Numbered from the stretch's first letter, positions 1 through 11,050 are shown. The stretch: DNA of 64,000 bases from Streptomyces canus (GCF_001514145.1 NZ_KQ948658.1:393430-457429), one strand, 5' to 3'. Notes: a model not told the origin generated them from the letters alone. Translations and numbers: made by a program.

Positions 1-853
1 AGGGGGTCGCCGTCTGTGGGGACAGGTCCTGCAGGCCCACCACCCTCAGCAGTTGGAGTCGTTCGTACGCCTCCGTCCCGGGGCGGGCCGTGTGGACCAC
101 CAGGAGGTGGTGGTGTTCGTGGCTGACCATGACCTCGCAGTCGAGTTCCAGTAGGCCGACCACGGGGTGCACGAAGCGTTTCGTCGCCTTGTTGCGCTGG
201 GACACCTCGTGTTCGTCCCACAGGCGGGCGAACTCCTCGCTGGCCGCGCGGAGTTCGGCCACCAGCGCGGTCGGTTCCGGATCGTCGGGGCGGGCCGCGG
301 CCACCGCGCGCAGGGTGGCGACCTGGGTGCGCGCGTGGTCCGCGAGGTCCTCCTCGGGGAAGAGCGTGCGCGCGGTCGGGTCCAGGAAGAAGCGCCGGAC
401 CAGGTTGCGGTCGCGGCGCGGGCGGGACATCGCGTCGCCCACCAGGGCCTTGGCCATCGCGTTCTGCGCCAGCACCTCGCCGCAGTCGTTCACCACCTGC
501 GCCGGGGTGTCGTGCAGCCGGTCCAGGATCAGCAGCAGCCCCGGGCGGACGTGCGCCGACGCCGTCTCGCGGCGCGGGGGCTCCTCACCGGTCAGGTGGA
601 ACAGATGGTCCTGCTCCACGTCGGTCAGGCGCAGCGCCCGGGCCAGCGCGGTCAGCATCTGACGGGACGGTCGGGGGCCACGGGACTGCTCCAGCCGCGT
701 GTAGTAGTCCACCGACATCCCCGCCAGCTGCGCCACCTCCTCGCGGCGCAGACCGGGCGTGCGGCGCCGGGCGCCCGGCGCCAGACCCACGTCGGACGGG
801 TTCAGCCGGGCGCGGCCACGGCGCAGGAAGTCGGCGAGTTCGGCTCGGTTCAC
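1..853 (-). CDS. MmyB-like XRE-family transcriptional regulator (3' end off window)
   Basis: This is a cytosolic DNA-binding regulator. The reverse strand reads open from a GTG at 853 to the window edge (284 codons, no stop reached). Residues about 5-75 form a helix-turn-helix with the typical TPGLRREEVAQLAG stretch followed by a YYTRLEQ recognition region. The remainder matches the MmyB ligand-binding-like domain, with DP..RxLFPEEDLA- and LWDEHEV-type segments. It is divergent from the epimerase gene at 972 with a 118-bp gap, an arrangement common for this family, in which the regulator controls the neighbouring oxidoreductase. The effector is unknown. The GTG start is chosen because the reading begins directly with the HTH; no upstream in-frame ATG was evident. 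The C-terminal residues lie outside the window. Confidence 0.85.
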   Translation of the reverse strand, partial: MNRAELADFLRRGRARLNPSDVGLAPGARRRTPGLRREEVAQLAGMSVDYYTRLEQSRGPRPSRQMLTALARALRLTDVEQDHLFHLTGEEPPRRETASAHVRPGLLLILDRLHDTPAQVVNDCGEVLAQNAMAKALVGDAMSRPRRDRNLVRRFFLDPTARTLFPEEDLADHARTQVATLRAVAAARPDDPEPTALVAELRAASEEFARLWDEHEVSQRNKATKRFVHPVVGLLELDCEVMVSHEHHHLLVVHTARPGTEAYERLQLLRVVGLQDLSPQTATP

Positions 854-971
854 CCCTCCAGCGTGCGGCACCCCGTCCGGCTTATCCAGGGTCTGCCGAT
901 CCCCCGATCAAGAGGTCTCTCCCGGTGCCCGCGCGGCCGTTCCACTCTGGTCCGGACGAGAGGAGCACAAC

Positions 972-1826
972 ATGCTGACTTTGGTGACAGGTACGACGGG
1001 ACAGGTCGGCCGGCGCTTCGTGCCCAGGCTGCTGGCCCAGTCCCGGCCCGGGGAGCAGGTACGGGTGCTGGTGCGGGACACGGCCCGCGGTGAGCCCTTC
1101 GCGGAACTCGGCGCCGAGGTCGTCGTCGGAGATCTGCGCGACACCGACGTCCTCGGCAAGGCCGTCGCCGGCGCCGACGCGGTCGTGAACGTCGCCGCGG
1201 CCTTCCGGGGCGTGCCGGACGAGGAGGCCTGGGCCGTCAACCGGGACGCGGCCGTGGAGCTGGGCCGTGCCGCGGTGGCCTCCGGTGTTCGGCGGTTCGT
1301 GCAGGTCAGTACCGGTCTTGTGTACGGCGAGGGGCGGGGGCGCCTGCTGACGGAGGAGGACGAGAGCCGGCCCGGCGGTGCCATGTGGGGTGCCTATCCC
1401 GCGTCCAAGGCGGAGGCCGAACGGGAACTGTTCGCGCTGGACGGGCTCGACGTGCGGGTCGGGCGGCTTCCCTTCGTCTACGGCGAGGGGGATCCGCATC
1501 TCGCCCAGTCCCTGATGTGGGCGAAGAACTGGGCGTCGGCCCAGCGGCTGCACATGGGGCACCATGCGGATGTCGCCCAGGGGCTGTTGCGGATCCTGCA
1601 TGCGCCGGGGATCTCGGGGCGGGTGTACAACATCGCCGACGACGCGCCGGTGACGGCGGTGGAGTTGCATCAGCTCAACGGGGTCGAGATTCCGGGCGAG
1701 TTGTACGAGCGGGTTGATCCCGATCCGTGGCTGATGATGATGTCCACGGAGCGGATTCGGCGGGAGCTGGGGTATCGGCCGGTGTATCCGTCTGTGTATG
1801 CGGCGAGGGAGGCTGGAGCGCTGTAG
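972..1826 (+). CDS. NAD(P)-dependent epimerase/dehydratase (extended SDR)
   Basis: This 284-aa cytosolic oxidoreductase/epimerase has a Rossmann fold. The nucleotide-binding motif TGTTGQVG occupies residues 6-13. A VVGDLRD segment is typical of the acidic residue binding adenine. The catalytic YPASK (YxxxK) is near residues 142-146, and the length fits the atypical/extended SDR family. The ATG at 972 is chosen because AGAGGAGC precedes it by about 8 bases; the frame stays open upstream but overlaps the divergent regulator. The substrate, a nucleotide sugar or other small molecule, cannot be deduced. Divergent transcription from the MmyB-type regulator suggests control by it. Confidence 0.85.
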   Translation: MLTLVTGTTGQVGRRFVPRLLAQSRPGEQVRVLVRDTARGEPFAELGAEVVVGDLRDTDVLGKAVAGADAVVNVAAAFRGVPDEEAWAVNRDAAVELGRAAVASGVRRFVQVSTGLVYGEGRGRLLTEEDESRPGGAMWGAYPASKAEAERELFALDGLDVRVGRLPFVYGEGDPHLAQSLMWAKNWASAQRLHMGHHADVAQGLLRILHAPGISGRVYNIADDAPVTAVELHQLNGVEIPGELYERVDPDPWLMMMSTERIRRELGYRPVYPSVYAAREAGAL

Positions 1827-1856
1827 CTCTGGGCCGGTTGTCGTCTGCGGCTCGGC

Positions 1857-1915
1857 GGGGGCTGGTCGCGCCCACGCGGCGGAGCCGCACATCGATTCAG
1901 TCCCGCGCCCCTGAG
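1857..1915 (-). repeat. Streptomyces dispersed intergenic repeat, copy A (full form)
   Basis: Read on the minus strand, this begins a few bases after the MFS stop codon with CAGGGGCGCGGG. It continues through ATCGATGTGCGGCTCC, GCCGCGTGGGCGCGAC and CAGCCCCC. The same series of blocks recurs at 40606-40665, and shorter forms lie at 43402-43446 and 43797-43850. The inner GCGGCTCCGCCGC can fold. It fills the space between two convergent genes. Confidence 0.7.
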
Positions 1916-1920
1916 GAGAC

Positions 1921-3159
1921 CTAGTCAACGCCTCTTATACGCCCAACCAGCACCGCTCCCGCCAAACCCACCACCGCCGCCAATCCGTACAGGACCCGGT
2001 ATCCCCCGAGGTGCGTGACGATCGGTGCGGCGATGGCGGGGGCGGCCACCTGGGGGAGGGCGTTGGCCACGTTGATGACGCCCAGGTCCTTGCCCCGGTC
2101 CAGAGCCGTCGGCAGGACGTCCGTCATCAGGGCGAAGTCGACCGACATGAACACCCCGAGGCCCACCCCGAGCAGTGCCGCCACGACGATCGCGCTCGGC
2201 CAGGTCTGCCACACCGCGAGCACTCCCGTGGCCACCGCCATCAGCACGCCGGACCAGCGCACGAACGGCTTGCGGCGCCCCACCCGGTCCGACCAGACGC
2301 CGCCCACCACGACCGTGGCCAGCAGCGCCACGCTGTCCACCGCGGTCAGGATCAGCACGCCCTGCTCGGGGTCGTCGTAGTGCAGGCGGTCCCGCAGGTA
2401 GTAGAGGAGGTAGAGAAGCACCAGCGCGTTGCTGAGGTTGATCAGGAAGCGGGTCAGCCAGGCCCAGGCGAAGTCGGGGTGGCGGCGGGGGCTCAGCCAG
2501 AAGCCGCGCGCGAACGACCGCCACGACCAGGCGGGGCGGTCCGCCGCCGCCAGCCGGAGATCCCGGTGGCGGAGCACGTACGGCAGCACGCCCGCCAGCG
2601 TGAACACCGCGCACGCGGCATAGCCCGCCGCGATCCCGCCCGCCGCCGTCGCCAGACCCGTGCCGACGACCGCGCCCAGGATCTGCGCCGCCCCGATCCA
2701 GCCGCCCACCGCGCCACGCTGGAACCGCGGCACCCGGTCCGGCACGGCCGCCGTGACCGCCGCGAACGCCGCGTTCAGGGTCAGCTGGACCAGACACCAG
2801 CCGAGCGTCATGACCCACAGCCCGCCCGCCCCGCCGAGCACCAGCAACGACAGCGCGCCGCCCGCCGCACCGGCCACGATCCAGGGGCTGCGGCGGCCCC
2901 GGCGGGCCGTGGTCCGGTCCGACAGCGCGCCGAAGAACGGGTTCGCCGCCAGCGACACCACCGCGCCCACGCCGGTCACCCAGGCCAGCAGCGTCTCCTT
3001 CGACATCCCGGCGCCGGGCGCGAAGTCCTCCGCCTGCCGGGCCAGCAGGATCTGCAGCGGGCCGTACCAGCCCACCCAGATCGCCACGTTGGCCAGCGAC
3101 AGGGATGTCGTCCAGCCCTTGCCGACGCGCTCGACGGGCTCCGAGAGAGCCGTGCTCAC
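1921..3159 (-). CDS. MFS transporter (sugar-type, 12 TM)
   Basis: This is a 412-aa cytoplasmic-membrane permease with about 12 hydrophobic segments. The family loop signature is visible as GALSDRTTARRGRRSPW after TM2, and a second copy of the motif appears as GVWSDRVGRRKPF in the second half. The start is a GTG at 3159 that overlaps the stop codon of the beta-glucosidase by 4 bases (GTGA), so the two are translationally coupled. Context suggests it imports the glycoside or disaccharide that the GH1 enzyme cleaves, or exports a product. The loop resembles GPH-like sugar permeases, but substrate assignment is inference. Confidence 0.85.
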   Translation of the reverse strand: MSTALSEPVERVGKGWTTSLSLANVAIWVGWYGPLQILLARQAEDFAPGAGMSKETLLAWVTGVGAVVSLAANPFFGALSDRTTARRGRRSPWIVAGAAGGALSLLVLGGAGGLWVMTLGWCLVQLTLNAAFAAVTAAVPDRVPRFQRGAVGGWIGAAQILGAVVGTGLATAAGGIAAGYAACAVFTLAGVLPYVLRHRDLRLAAADRPAWSWRSFARGFWLSPRRHPDFAWAWLTRFLINLSNALVLLYLLYYLRDRLHYDDPEQGVLILTAVDSVALLATVVVGGVWSDRVGRRKPFVRWSGVLMAVATGVLAVWQTWPSAIVVAALLGVGLGVFMSVDFALMTDVLPTALDRGKDLGVINVANALPQVAAPAIAAPIVTHLGGYRVLYGLAAVVGLAGAVLVGRIRGVD

Positions 3160-4478
3160 CTCTGCGCCCGGAGCAGCTCCTGGTACCAGGCGTACGACGC
3201 CTTCGGGGTCCTGGCCAGCGTCTCGAAGTCGACGTGCACCAGCCCGAACCGGCGTGCGTACCCCTCCGCCCACTCGAAGTTGTCCATCAGCGACCACACG
3301 AAGTACCCGCGCACGTCCACGCCTGCCTCGACGGCCTGGTGCAGGGCGCGGACGTGGCCGTCCAGGTAGGCGATCCGGTCCTGGTCGTCGACGCCCTCGT
3401 AGGAGCAGCCGTTCTCCGTGATGACGACGGGCGGGAGCCGGTCGCCGTAGCGCTCATGGAAGGTGGTGAGGAGTTCGGTGAGCCCCTCCGGGACCACCGG
3501 CCAGCCGAAGTCCGTCACCGGGACGTTCTCGATCTCCTGGACGGAGAAGGGGAGTTCGGCGGGGATCGTCAGGCCGCCGAACTCGATGTCCTCGCCCTGC
3601 GGGGCGCCCACGCGGGTCGGGGCGTAGTAGTTGACGCCGTAGAAGTCCAGCGGCTCACTGATGATCTTGAGGTCGGCGGCGACGTCGCCGGGCATCAACT
3701 CGCCCAGCCCGGACGGGTATTCACCCAGCAGGACCGGTTCGGCGAACAGCCGGTTCAGGAGCAGGTCGTAGAAGTCCGCCGCCTCCAGGTCAGGTTGCTC
3801 CCGGGAGGCCGGCCAGGTGGGCCCGTGCGAGTTGGCGATCCCGATGTCCGTGGCGCCGGACGCGCGCAGTGCCTGGACGGCCAGGCCGTGGCCGAGGAGT
3901 TGGTGGTGGGCGGCGGGCAGCGCGTCGAACATCAGCTGCTTGCCCGGGGCGTGGGCACCGAGCGCGTGACCGAACAGGGTGTGTTCGGCGGGCTCGTTGA
4001 GGGTGATCCACTTCTTGACGCGGTCGCCGAGACGGTCGGCCACGAGGGACACGTACTCGGCGAACCGGGACGCCGCGTCCCGCTCCAGCCAGCCGCCGTT
4101 CGCCTGCAACGCCACCGGCAGGTCCCAGTGGAAGAGCGTCGGGACCGGACGTACGCCCGCCGCGACCAGTTCGTCCACGAGACGGTCGTAGAAGTCGAGA
4201 CCGCCCTCGGAGCGCACCCGCGGCCAGGAGATCGAGAAGCGGTACGCGTCCACGCCCAGGCCGGCCAGGAGGGAGACGTCCTCGCGGTAGCGGTGGTAGT
4301 GGTCGCAGGCCACCGCCGCCGTCGAGCCGTCCTTCACCCGTCCCGGTTCGGCCGTGAAGGTGTCCCACACGGACTGCTCACGCTCGTCCACCGCGCCCTC
4401 GATCTGATGGGCCGAGGTCGAGACGCCCCACAGGAAGCCGGCCGGGAACCGTGGGATCGCATGCTCTTGAGTCGCCAT
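3156..4478 (-). CDS. Beta-glucosidase, glycoside hydrolase family 1
   Basis: This retaining beta-glycosidase (about 440 aa, normal for GH1) has no signal peptide, so it acts in the cytoplasm on imported beta-glucosides. The N-terminus has FPAGFLWGVSTSAHQIEG, the GH1 N-terminal signature that contributes to the glycone site. The acid/base glutamate is E162 in TLNEPA, and the nucleophile is E355 in VITENG. Close to the C-terminus GYFVWSLMDNFEW forms the conserved aglycone-site stretch. It is the first gene of an operon with the overlapping MFS gene. The start at 4478 (MATQEH) is preferred over the ATG at 4490, but neither has a strong ribosome-binding site. No LacI-type operator was recognised upstream. 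Confidence 0.92.
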   Translation of the reverse strand: MATQEHAIPRFPAGFLWGVSTSAHQIEGAVDEREQSVWDTFTAEPGRVKDGSTAAVACDHYHRYREDVSLLAGLGVDAYRFSISWPRVRSEGGLDFYDRLVDELVAAGVRPVPTLFHWDLPVALQANGGWLERDAASRFAEYVSLVADRLGDRVKKWITLNEPAEHTLFGHALGAHAPGKQLMFDALPAAHHQLLGHGLAVQALRASGATDIGIANSHGPTWPASREQPDLEAADFYDLLLNRLFAEPVLLGEYPSGLGELMPGDVAADLKIISEPLDFYGVNYYAPTRVGAPQGEDIEFGGLTIPAELPFSVQEIENVPVTDFGWPVVPEGLTELLTTFHERYGDRLPPVVITENGCSYEGVDDQDRIAYLDGHVRALHQAVEAGVDVRGYFVWSLMDNFEWAEGYARRFGLVHVDFETLARTPKASYAWYQELLRAQR

Positions 4479-4536
4479 GCGCCGGATCATCCGTACCGGC
4501 GGGTAGGGAAGTCAACGGGCAGGCGTGAACAAGCAG

Positions 4537-4803
4537 TTACGCGCCCTCTTTGAGCACCTTCGAGATCAGTTCCCGCTGCTCCTCCGTCAACCGGGGATCG
4601 GCCGCGTACACCGTCCTCCCGTCCACGGTGATCTCGTAACTGAAGCCGTCCGGAACCCCGATGGGCCGGGTGCCCCGCCCGGCGGCGAGAGCCTTCTCGG
4701 CCAGGGCCCGCCATTCGTGGGCATCGGGCCGCCCGGAGGTGTCGACCTCCTTGTGCCGCTCGATGCCCGCGAATCCGCCCGTGCGCCGCACCTGAATACG
4801 CAT
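4537..4803 (-). CDS. Emfourin-like inhibitor of the adjacent M4 protease
   Basis: This is a small 88-aa protein. It starts MRIQVRRTGGFAGI and ends with a charged helix (LTEEQRELISKVLKE). Short one-domain proteins of this pattern next to protealysin-like genes are known as emfourins, slow tight-binding inhibitors of the protealysin subfamily of thermolysin-like peptidases. Here it lies 21 bp downstream of the M4 gene on the same strand and is almost certainly co-transcribed. There is no signal peptide, which fits an intracellular partner for a protease that also lacks one. Assignment rests on the N-terminal pattern, size and gene pairing; direct inhibition is inferred. Confidence 0.75.
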   Translation of the reverse strand: MRIQVRRTGGFAGIERHKEVDTSGRPDAHEWRALAEKALAAGRGTRPIGVPDGFSYEITVDGRTVYAADPRLTEEQRELISKVLKEGA

Positions 4804-4824
4804 GGGTCCCTGTCTAGTACGGAC

Positions 4825-5892
4825 TCAGAGGATCCGCACCCCGACCTGCTCCCAGGCCTTGGACACGGCCTGGAGTTCGTCACCCTCGTCGAAGCGGGCC
4901 TTCGCCGCCGCGACCGTGAGCTTCGCGAAGTCGGTGAACAGGGCCCGGTCCGAGAGTTCGCCGCCGGTCAGGACGTCGTACCAGATCTGTCCCGCCTTCT
5001 CCCAGGCGTGACCACCGAGCGCGTTGGCCACCAGGTAGAACGCGTGGTTGGGGATGCCGGAGTTGATGTGCACGCCGCCGTTGTCGCGGCCGGTGCGGAC
5101 GTAGTCGTCCATCGTCGCGGGCTGCGGGTCCTTGCCGAGCACGTCGTCGTCGTACGCGCTGCCCGGCTCCTTCATGGACCGCAGGGCCTTGCCCGAGACG
5201 CTGGGCGCGAGCAGGCCCGCGCCGATCAGCCAGTCGGCCTCGGCGGCGGTCTGGCCGAGCGTGTACTGCTTGATGAGCGAGCCGAAGACGTCGGACATCG
5301 ACTCGTTGAGGGCGCCCGGCTGGCCGTAGTAGGTGAGGTTCGCCGTGTACTGCGTGACGCCGTGGGTCAGTTCGTGGCCGATGACGTCGATCGGGATGGT
5401 GAAGTCGAGGAAGATCTCGCCGTCGCCGTCGCCGAACACCATCTGCTCGCCGTTCCAGAAGGCGTTGTTGTAGTTCTCGTCGAAGTGGACGGTCGCGTCG
5501 AGCGGGAGGCCGTCGCCGTCGATCGAGTGGCGCGTGTAGGCCTTCAGGTAGAGGTCGAAGGTGGCGCCGAGACCGGCGTAGGCGCGGTTGACCGTGGCGT
5601 CCTGGCCGGGCTCGGAGCCCTCGGCGCGGACCTTCCTGCCGGGCAGGCCGGTCTTGTGCCCGGCGTCGTAGATGGTGCGCAGCGGCTGGTCCGACGGTGC
5701 CTTCGCCGTCGGCGCGGCCGCGAGGCCGAACTCGGTCGTCACACGGCGGCGGCCGCGCAGCTCGCTGTCGCGCATCAAGGTGCGCCGGGCGGGACCGGAG
5801 AGTGCGGGGTCGTCGTTCCGGGCCAGCTTGTCGAGGACATGCGGCGGAATGACGGTGCAGAAGACGGGCTCGAAGCCCCCGTGAGTCGTCAT
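4825..5892 (-). CDS. Protealysin-like M4 metallopeptidase (thermolysin family)
   Basis: This 355-aa zinc metalloendopeptidase has HELTH at residues 173-177, giving the two His ligands and catalytic Glu. The third ligand, E197 in NESMSD, is 24 residues after the first His, the spacing of thermolysin. GGVHINSGIPNHAF carries the catalytic-His region. There is no secretion signal. A short propeptide carries the protealysin-type PPHVLDKLA motif near residue 15, followed by a RRTLMRDSELR segment. This contrasts with the large secreted M4 enzyme at 22470-24869. The ATG at 5892 follows AAGGG; a GTG three codons earlier is possible. The operon partner is the emfourin-like gene, so activity is probably held in check in the cell. 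Confidence 0.9.
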   Translation of the reverse strand: MTTHGGFEPVFCTVIPPHVLDKLARNDDPALSGPARRTLMRDSELRGRRRVTTEFGLAAAPTAKAPSDQPLRTIYDAGHKTGLPGRKVRAEGSEPGQDATVNRAYAGLGATFDLYLKAYTRHSIDGDGLPLDATVHFDENYNNAFWNGEQMVFGDGDGEIFLDFTIPIDVIGHELTHGVTQYTANLTYYGQPGALNESMSDVFGSLIKQYTLGQTAAEADWLIGAGLLAPSVSGKALRSMKEPGSAYDDDVLGKDPQPATMDDYVRTGRDNGGVHINSGIPNHAFYLVANALGGHAWEKAGQIWYDVLTGGELSDRALFTDFAKLTVAAAKARFDEGDELQAVSKAWEQVGVRIL

Positions 5893-6093
5893 GCCCGGCA
5901 CCCTTGCACTGAGTCATGACCGTGTCACTACCCGCAACCATGATTGGTGAAATATGCGGACAGGCATGCGCACACTCCGTGACGAAGTGGTATGGCGCAC
6001 TTTTTGTCCACTTCTCTCCCTTTCGATTCCCTGGTCCCGCATACTGATACGGCGCCCCGCACGGGGAGCGGCTCCGCTAGCATGCTGCGCATC

Positions 6094-7943
<1,850 letters not shown>

Positions 7944-7963
7944 TCCCTCTGACCGGTGATTTT

Positions 7964-7999
7964 GGGGCCTTGGCCGCCGTATACGGCGATCAAGGCCCC
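7964..7999 (+). terminator. leuA terminator hairpin
   Basis: GGGGCCTTG (7964-7972) pairs with CAAGGCCCC (7991-7999). Inside it the perfect palindrome CGCCGTATACGGCG (7975-7988) forms a second stem. It lies 20 bases after the leuA stop, and only a weak T-rich stretch follows, as is usual in Streptomyces. Confidence 0.8.
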
Positions 8000-8129
8000 C
8001 GTCGTTTATCGGCCACCGGCACGTGGAGGTCACGGGTAGGTCTCGTCGGGGGGCTGACTCCGCCCCGCTGATGTGGCTAACATCACGCAAGCGCGGCGAT
8101 GTTGCCGCGGCGTTACGCGGAGGTGCGAC

Positions 8130-8822
8130 GTGCTGCCAGGACGGGGACGAACCGGTGCCGCCAGGCCTGCGCGCCTCCTGGGCACCCGTACCGCGTGGAC
8201 GACCGTCGGCGACGGCGAGTTCTTCTGCCCCGGATGCGGGGGCGACCGCAACTTCCAGCGCCTGACCGGCCGTCGCCGCCTCGTGCTGCTGGGCGTCCCG
8301 GTCCTGCCGCGCGGTGACACCGGCCCGGTGGTGGAATGCGCGGCCTGCCGACGCCACTTCGGCACGGACGTCCTCGACCACCCGACCACGACCCGCTTCT
8401 CCGCGATGCTCCGCGACGCCGTCCACACCGTCGCGCTCGCGGTCCTGGCGGCGGGCGGCACCTGCTCGCGCACCTCCCTGGAGACCGCGGCCGCCACGGT
8501 CCGCGCGGCGGGCTTCGACGACTGCACGGAGGACCAGCTGGAGGCCCTGGTCGAGGCCCTCGCCCAGGACACCGGCCGGGTCTACGACCGCCCCTGCGGA
8601 GCCGGCCTCGCCATAGAGCTCCACGAGGCCCTCGACCCGCTCGCCCCTCACCTCGCCCCGGCGGGCCGCGAGTCGATCCTCCTCCAGGCCGCCCGCATCG
8701 CCCTCGCGGACGGCCCGTACACCCCGGCGGAGCGGGACGTGCTCACCACGGTGGGCACGGCCCTGACGATCTGCGCGGACGACGTGACCAGGCTGCTGGT
8801 CGCGGCCCGGACGCCGTCCTGA
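8130..8822 (+). CDS. TerB-family tellurite-resistance-like protein with zinc ribbon
   Basis: This 230-aa soluble protein has an N-terminal zinc-ribbon-like part with CPGC and, about 40 residues later, CAAC (four Cys). It is followed by an all-helical TerB-like domain that ends ILLQAARIALADGPYTPAER, the typical acidic-helix segment of TerB. Its molecular function is unknown; TerB domains are linked to metal stress and membrane-associated complexes. GTG 8130 is chosen because GGAGG lies 6 bases upstream; the longer open frame from 8073 has no such site. It is monocistronic, downstream of the leuA terminator. Confidence 0.75.
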   Translation: MLPGRGRTGAARPARLLGTRTAWTTVGDGEFFCPGCGGDRNFQRLTGRRRLVLLGVPVLPRGDTGPVVECAACRRHFGTDVLDHPTTTRFSAMLRDAVHTVALAVLAAGGTCSRTSLETAAATVRAAGFDDCTEDQLEALVEALAQDTGRVYDRPCGAGLAIELHEALDPLAPHLAPAGRESILLQAARIALADGPYTPAERDVLTTVGTALTICADDVTRLLVAARTPS

Positions 8823-8838
8823 TACTCCCCGGGGAGTA
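8823..8838. promoter_or_regulatory. 16-bp perfect palindrome between TerB and MMPL genes
   Basis: TACTCCCCGGGGAGTA is fully self-complementary and starts directly after the TerB stop codon, 122 bases before the MMPL start. As RNA it has no loop and would be a poor terminator. A dimeric-repressor operator for the MMPL gene is as likely. Confidence 0.45.
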
Positions 8839-8960
8839 GTCCGCGCCCCGGGCCACCCCCGGCAGTACCGCCCGACTCGCCCTCCCGCCCGACGAACACC
8901 GGCCCTTTCGCCGGGAGTCTGGAAGCGATCCAGACATCCGAACCGGAGGGAGGCCCGTCG

Positions 8961-11036
8961 ATGGGGGCCGCAAAGATGAGCGCACGGCGACGAGGTGCTG
9001 TGCCCTGGCTGGTGCTGGGATTGTGGATCGTCGTGCTGGCGGCCGTGTCGCCGTTCGCGTCGAAGCTCGCCGACGTGCAGCGGGACCGGGCCGTGGACTA
9101 TCTGCCGGCGAGCGCGGACTCGACGCAGGTCGCGAAGATCCAGGACCGGCTGCCCGGAGGCGAGGCCACGCAGATGGTCGTCGTCTACCACCGGGACGGC
9201 GGGCTGACGGCGGCCGACAAGGCGACCGCCGCCGAGCAGATCGGGCGGATCGCTGACGCGCACACGCTCACCGCCCAGCCGCGGGGCATTCCGTCCAAGG
9301 ACGGGACCACCGTGATGTATCCCGTCGCCAGCACCGAGCCGGGAACGGACGAAAAGGCCCGCGACCGCCTCGTCAACGACGTGCGGGACATCGCGAAGGG
9401 CGAGGACGGGCTCGGCGTCGAGGTCGGCGGGGAAGGGGCCCTCGCCACCGATGCCGGCGAGGTCTACGACTCGCTCGGCGGGCCGCTGCTCTACACCACC
9501 GCCGCGGTGGTGGCCCTGCTGCTGATCGTCATCTACCGCAGTCCACTGCTGTGGCTGGTGCCGCTCGGGGTCGCGGGCATGTCGGAGTTCCTGGCGCGGG
9601 CCGTCGCCTACGGGCTCAACCAGGGCTTCGGAACCTCCGTCACCGGTCAGAGCTCCGGCATCATGACGATCCTCGTGTTCGGCGCCGGGACCGACTACGC
9701 GCTGCTGCTCGTCTCCCGGTACCGGGAGGAGCTACGGCGGACCGAGCGGCCGTACGACGCCATGGCGGCCGCGCTGAAGGGCTGCGGGCCCGCCGTGCTC
9801 GCCTCCTCCGGGACCGTGGCCGCGGGCCTGCTGTGTCTGCTCGCCGCCGACCTCAACAGCAGCCGCGGCATGGGCCCGTTGGGGACGGTCGGGGTGCTGG
9901 TCGCGCTCGCCGCGATGATGACCCTGCTGCCCGCGGTCCTCGTGCTCCTCGGCCGCCGGGTGTTCTGGCCGCTGGTGCCGCGCTACGGCAGCACCCCCAA
10001 GGTCCGCCGGTCGCTGTTCGCCGCGATGGGCAGCTCGGCCGGGCGGCGGCCGCTCACCGTGCTGGCCGGCGGGGCCGTACTGCTCGGGGCGCTGGCACTG
10101 GGCGTGCTGAACCTGCCCGGCAGCATCAAGCAGGAGGACTCCTTCACCAGCAGGCCCGACGCCGTCGCCGCCATGGGGACGCTCGCCGAGGCCTATCCGG
10201 AGCGGGGCACGCAGCCCATCGGCGTCATCACCCCGGCCGACCGCGCCGACGCGACCCTCGCCGCGATCCGTGGCACGGACGGCGTCGACAGCGCCCAGCG
10301 AGGCCGTACCGGAGACGGCTGGACCGAGATCGCCGTCACGGCGAAGAGCGCCCCGCAGTCCGCCGGGGAGACCGCGACCATCAAGGCACTGCGGGACCGG
10401 CTCGACGGCTCCTACGTCGGCGGGCCCAGCGCCGAGCAGCTCGACCTGAAGGACACCAACGCACGGGACCGGACGATCGTCGTACCGATCGTCCTCGTCT
10501 CCGTGCTGCTCATCCTGATCGCCCTGCTGCGGTCCCTCGTCGCGCCGCTGATCCTCGTGGCCGCCGTGGTCGCCGTGTGGGGCGCCGCCCTCGGCATCGG
10601 CGGACTGGTCTTCGGGCCGGTGTTCGGGTTCGAGGGCACCGATCCGGGGCTCGGGCTGCTGTCCTTCGTGTTCCTGGTCGCCCTCGGCGTCGACTACGGC
10701 ATCTTCCTGATGCACCGCATGCGCGAGGAGTCCCTGGCCGGCGCCGAACCGGTCACCGCCGCCCTCACCGCGCTGCGCACGACGGGCGGGGTCATCGCCT
10801 CGGCGGGCCTGGTCCTCGCGGCAACCTTCGCGGTGCTCACCAACATGCCGCTGGTCCAACTCGTCGAGCTGGGCTTCGTGATCGCGGTGGGCGTGCTCCT
10901 CGACACCTTCCTCGTGCGGACCTACCTCGTCACCAGCGCGGCCGTCGCGCTGCGGCGGAAGGTGTGGTGGCCGGGCCCGCTGTCCCGGGCGCCCGAGCCG
11001 CCGGTGCGGACCGAGCGTCAGCCGGAACGAGTGTGA
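8961..11036 (+). CDS. MMPL-family RND transporter
   Basis: This 691-aa integral membrane protein has the duplicated MMPL layout. TM1 is near the N-terminus and is followed by a roughly 150-residue extracytoplasmic loop. A five-helix bundle contains the FGAGTDYALLLVSRYREEL signature, where the intramembrane Asp-Tyr pair is used for proton coupling. A second loop and a second bundle follow, with FLVALGVDYGIFLMHRMREE. Members export lipids, hydrophobic metabolites or antibiotics. GGAGGGAGG lies 8 bases before ATG 8961. It is followed by a terminator and a NarL-type two-component system, which may sense envelope stress or its substrate, although no transcriptional link is proven. Confidence 0.9.
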   Translation: MGAAKMSARRRGAVPWLVLGLWIVVLAAVSPFASKLADVQRDRAVDYLPASADSTQVAKIQDRLPGGEATQMVVVYHRDGGLTAADKATAAEQIGRIADAHTLTAQPRGIPSKDGTTVMYPVASTEPGTDEKARDRLVNDVRDIAKGEDGLGVEVGGEGALATDAGEVYDSLGGPLLYTTAAVVALLLIVIYRSPLLWLVPLGVAGMSEFLARAVAYGLNQGFGTSVTGQSSGIMTILVFGAGTDYALLLVSRYREELRRTERPYDAMAAALKGCGPAVLASSGTVAAGLLCLLAADLNSSRGMGPLGTVGVLVALAAMMTLLPAVLVLLGRRVFWPLVPRYGSTPKVRRSLFAAMGSSAGRRPLTVLAGGAVLLGALALGVLNLPGSIKQEDSFTSRPDAVAAMGTLAEAYPERGTQPIGVITPADRADATLAAIRGTDGVDSAQRGRTGDGWTEIAVTAKSAPQSAGETATIKALRDRLDGSYVGGPSAEQLDLKDTNARDRTIVVPIVLVSVLLILIALLRSLVAPLILVAAVVAVWGAALGIGGLVFGPVFGFEGTDPGLGLLSFVFLVALGVDYGIFLMHRMREESLAGAEPVTAALTALRTTGGVIASAGLVLAATFAVLTNMPLVQLVELGFVIAVGVLLDTFLVRTYLVTSAAVALRRKVWWPGPLSRAPEPPVRTERQPERV

Positions 11037-11050
11037 CGAGGTCGTTCCTG

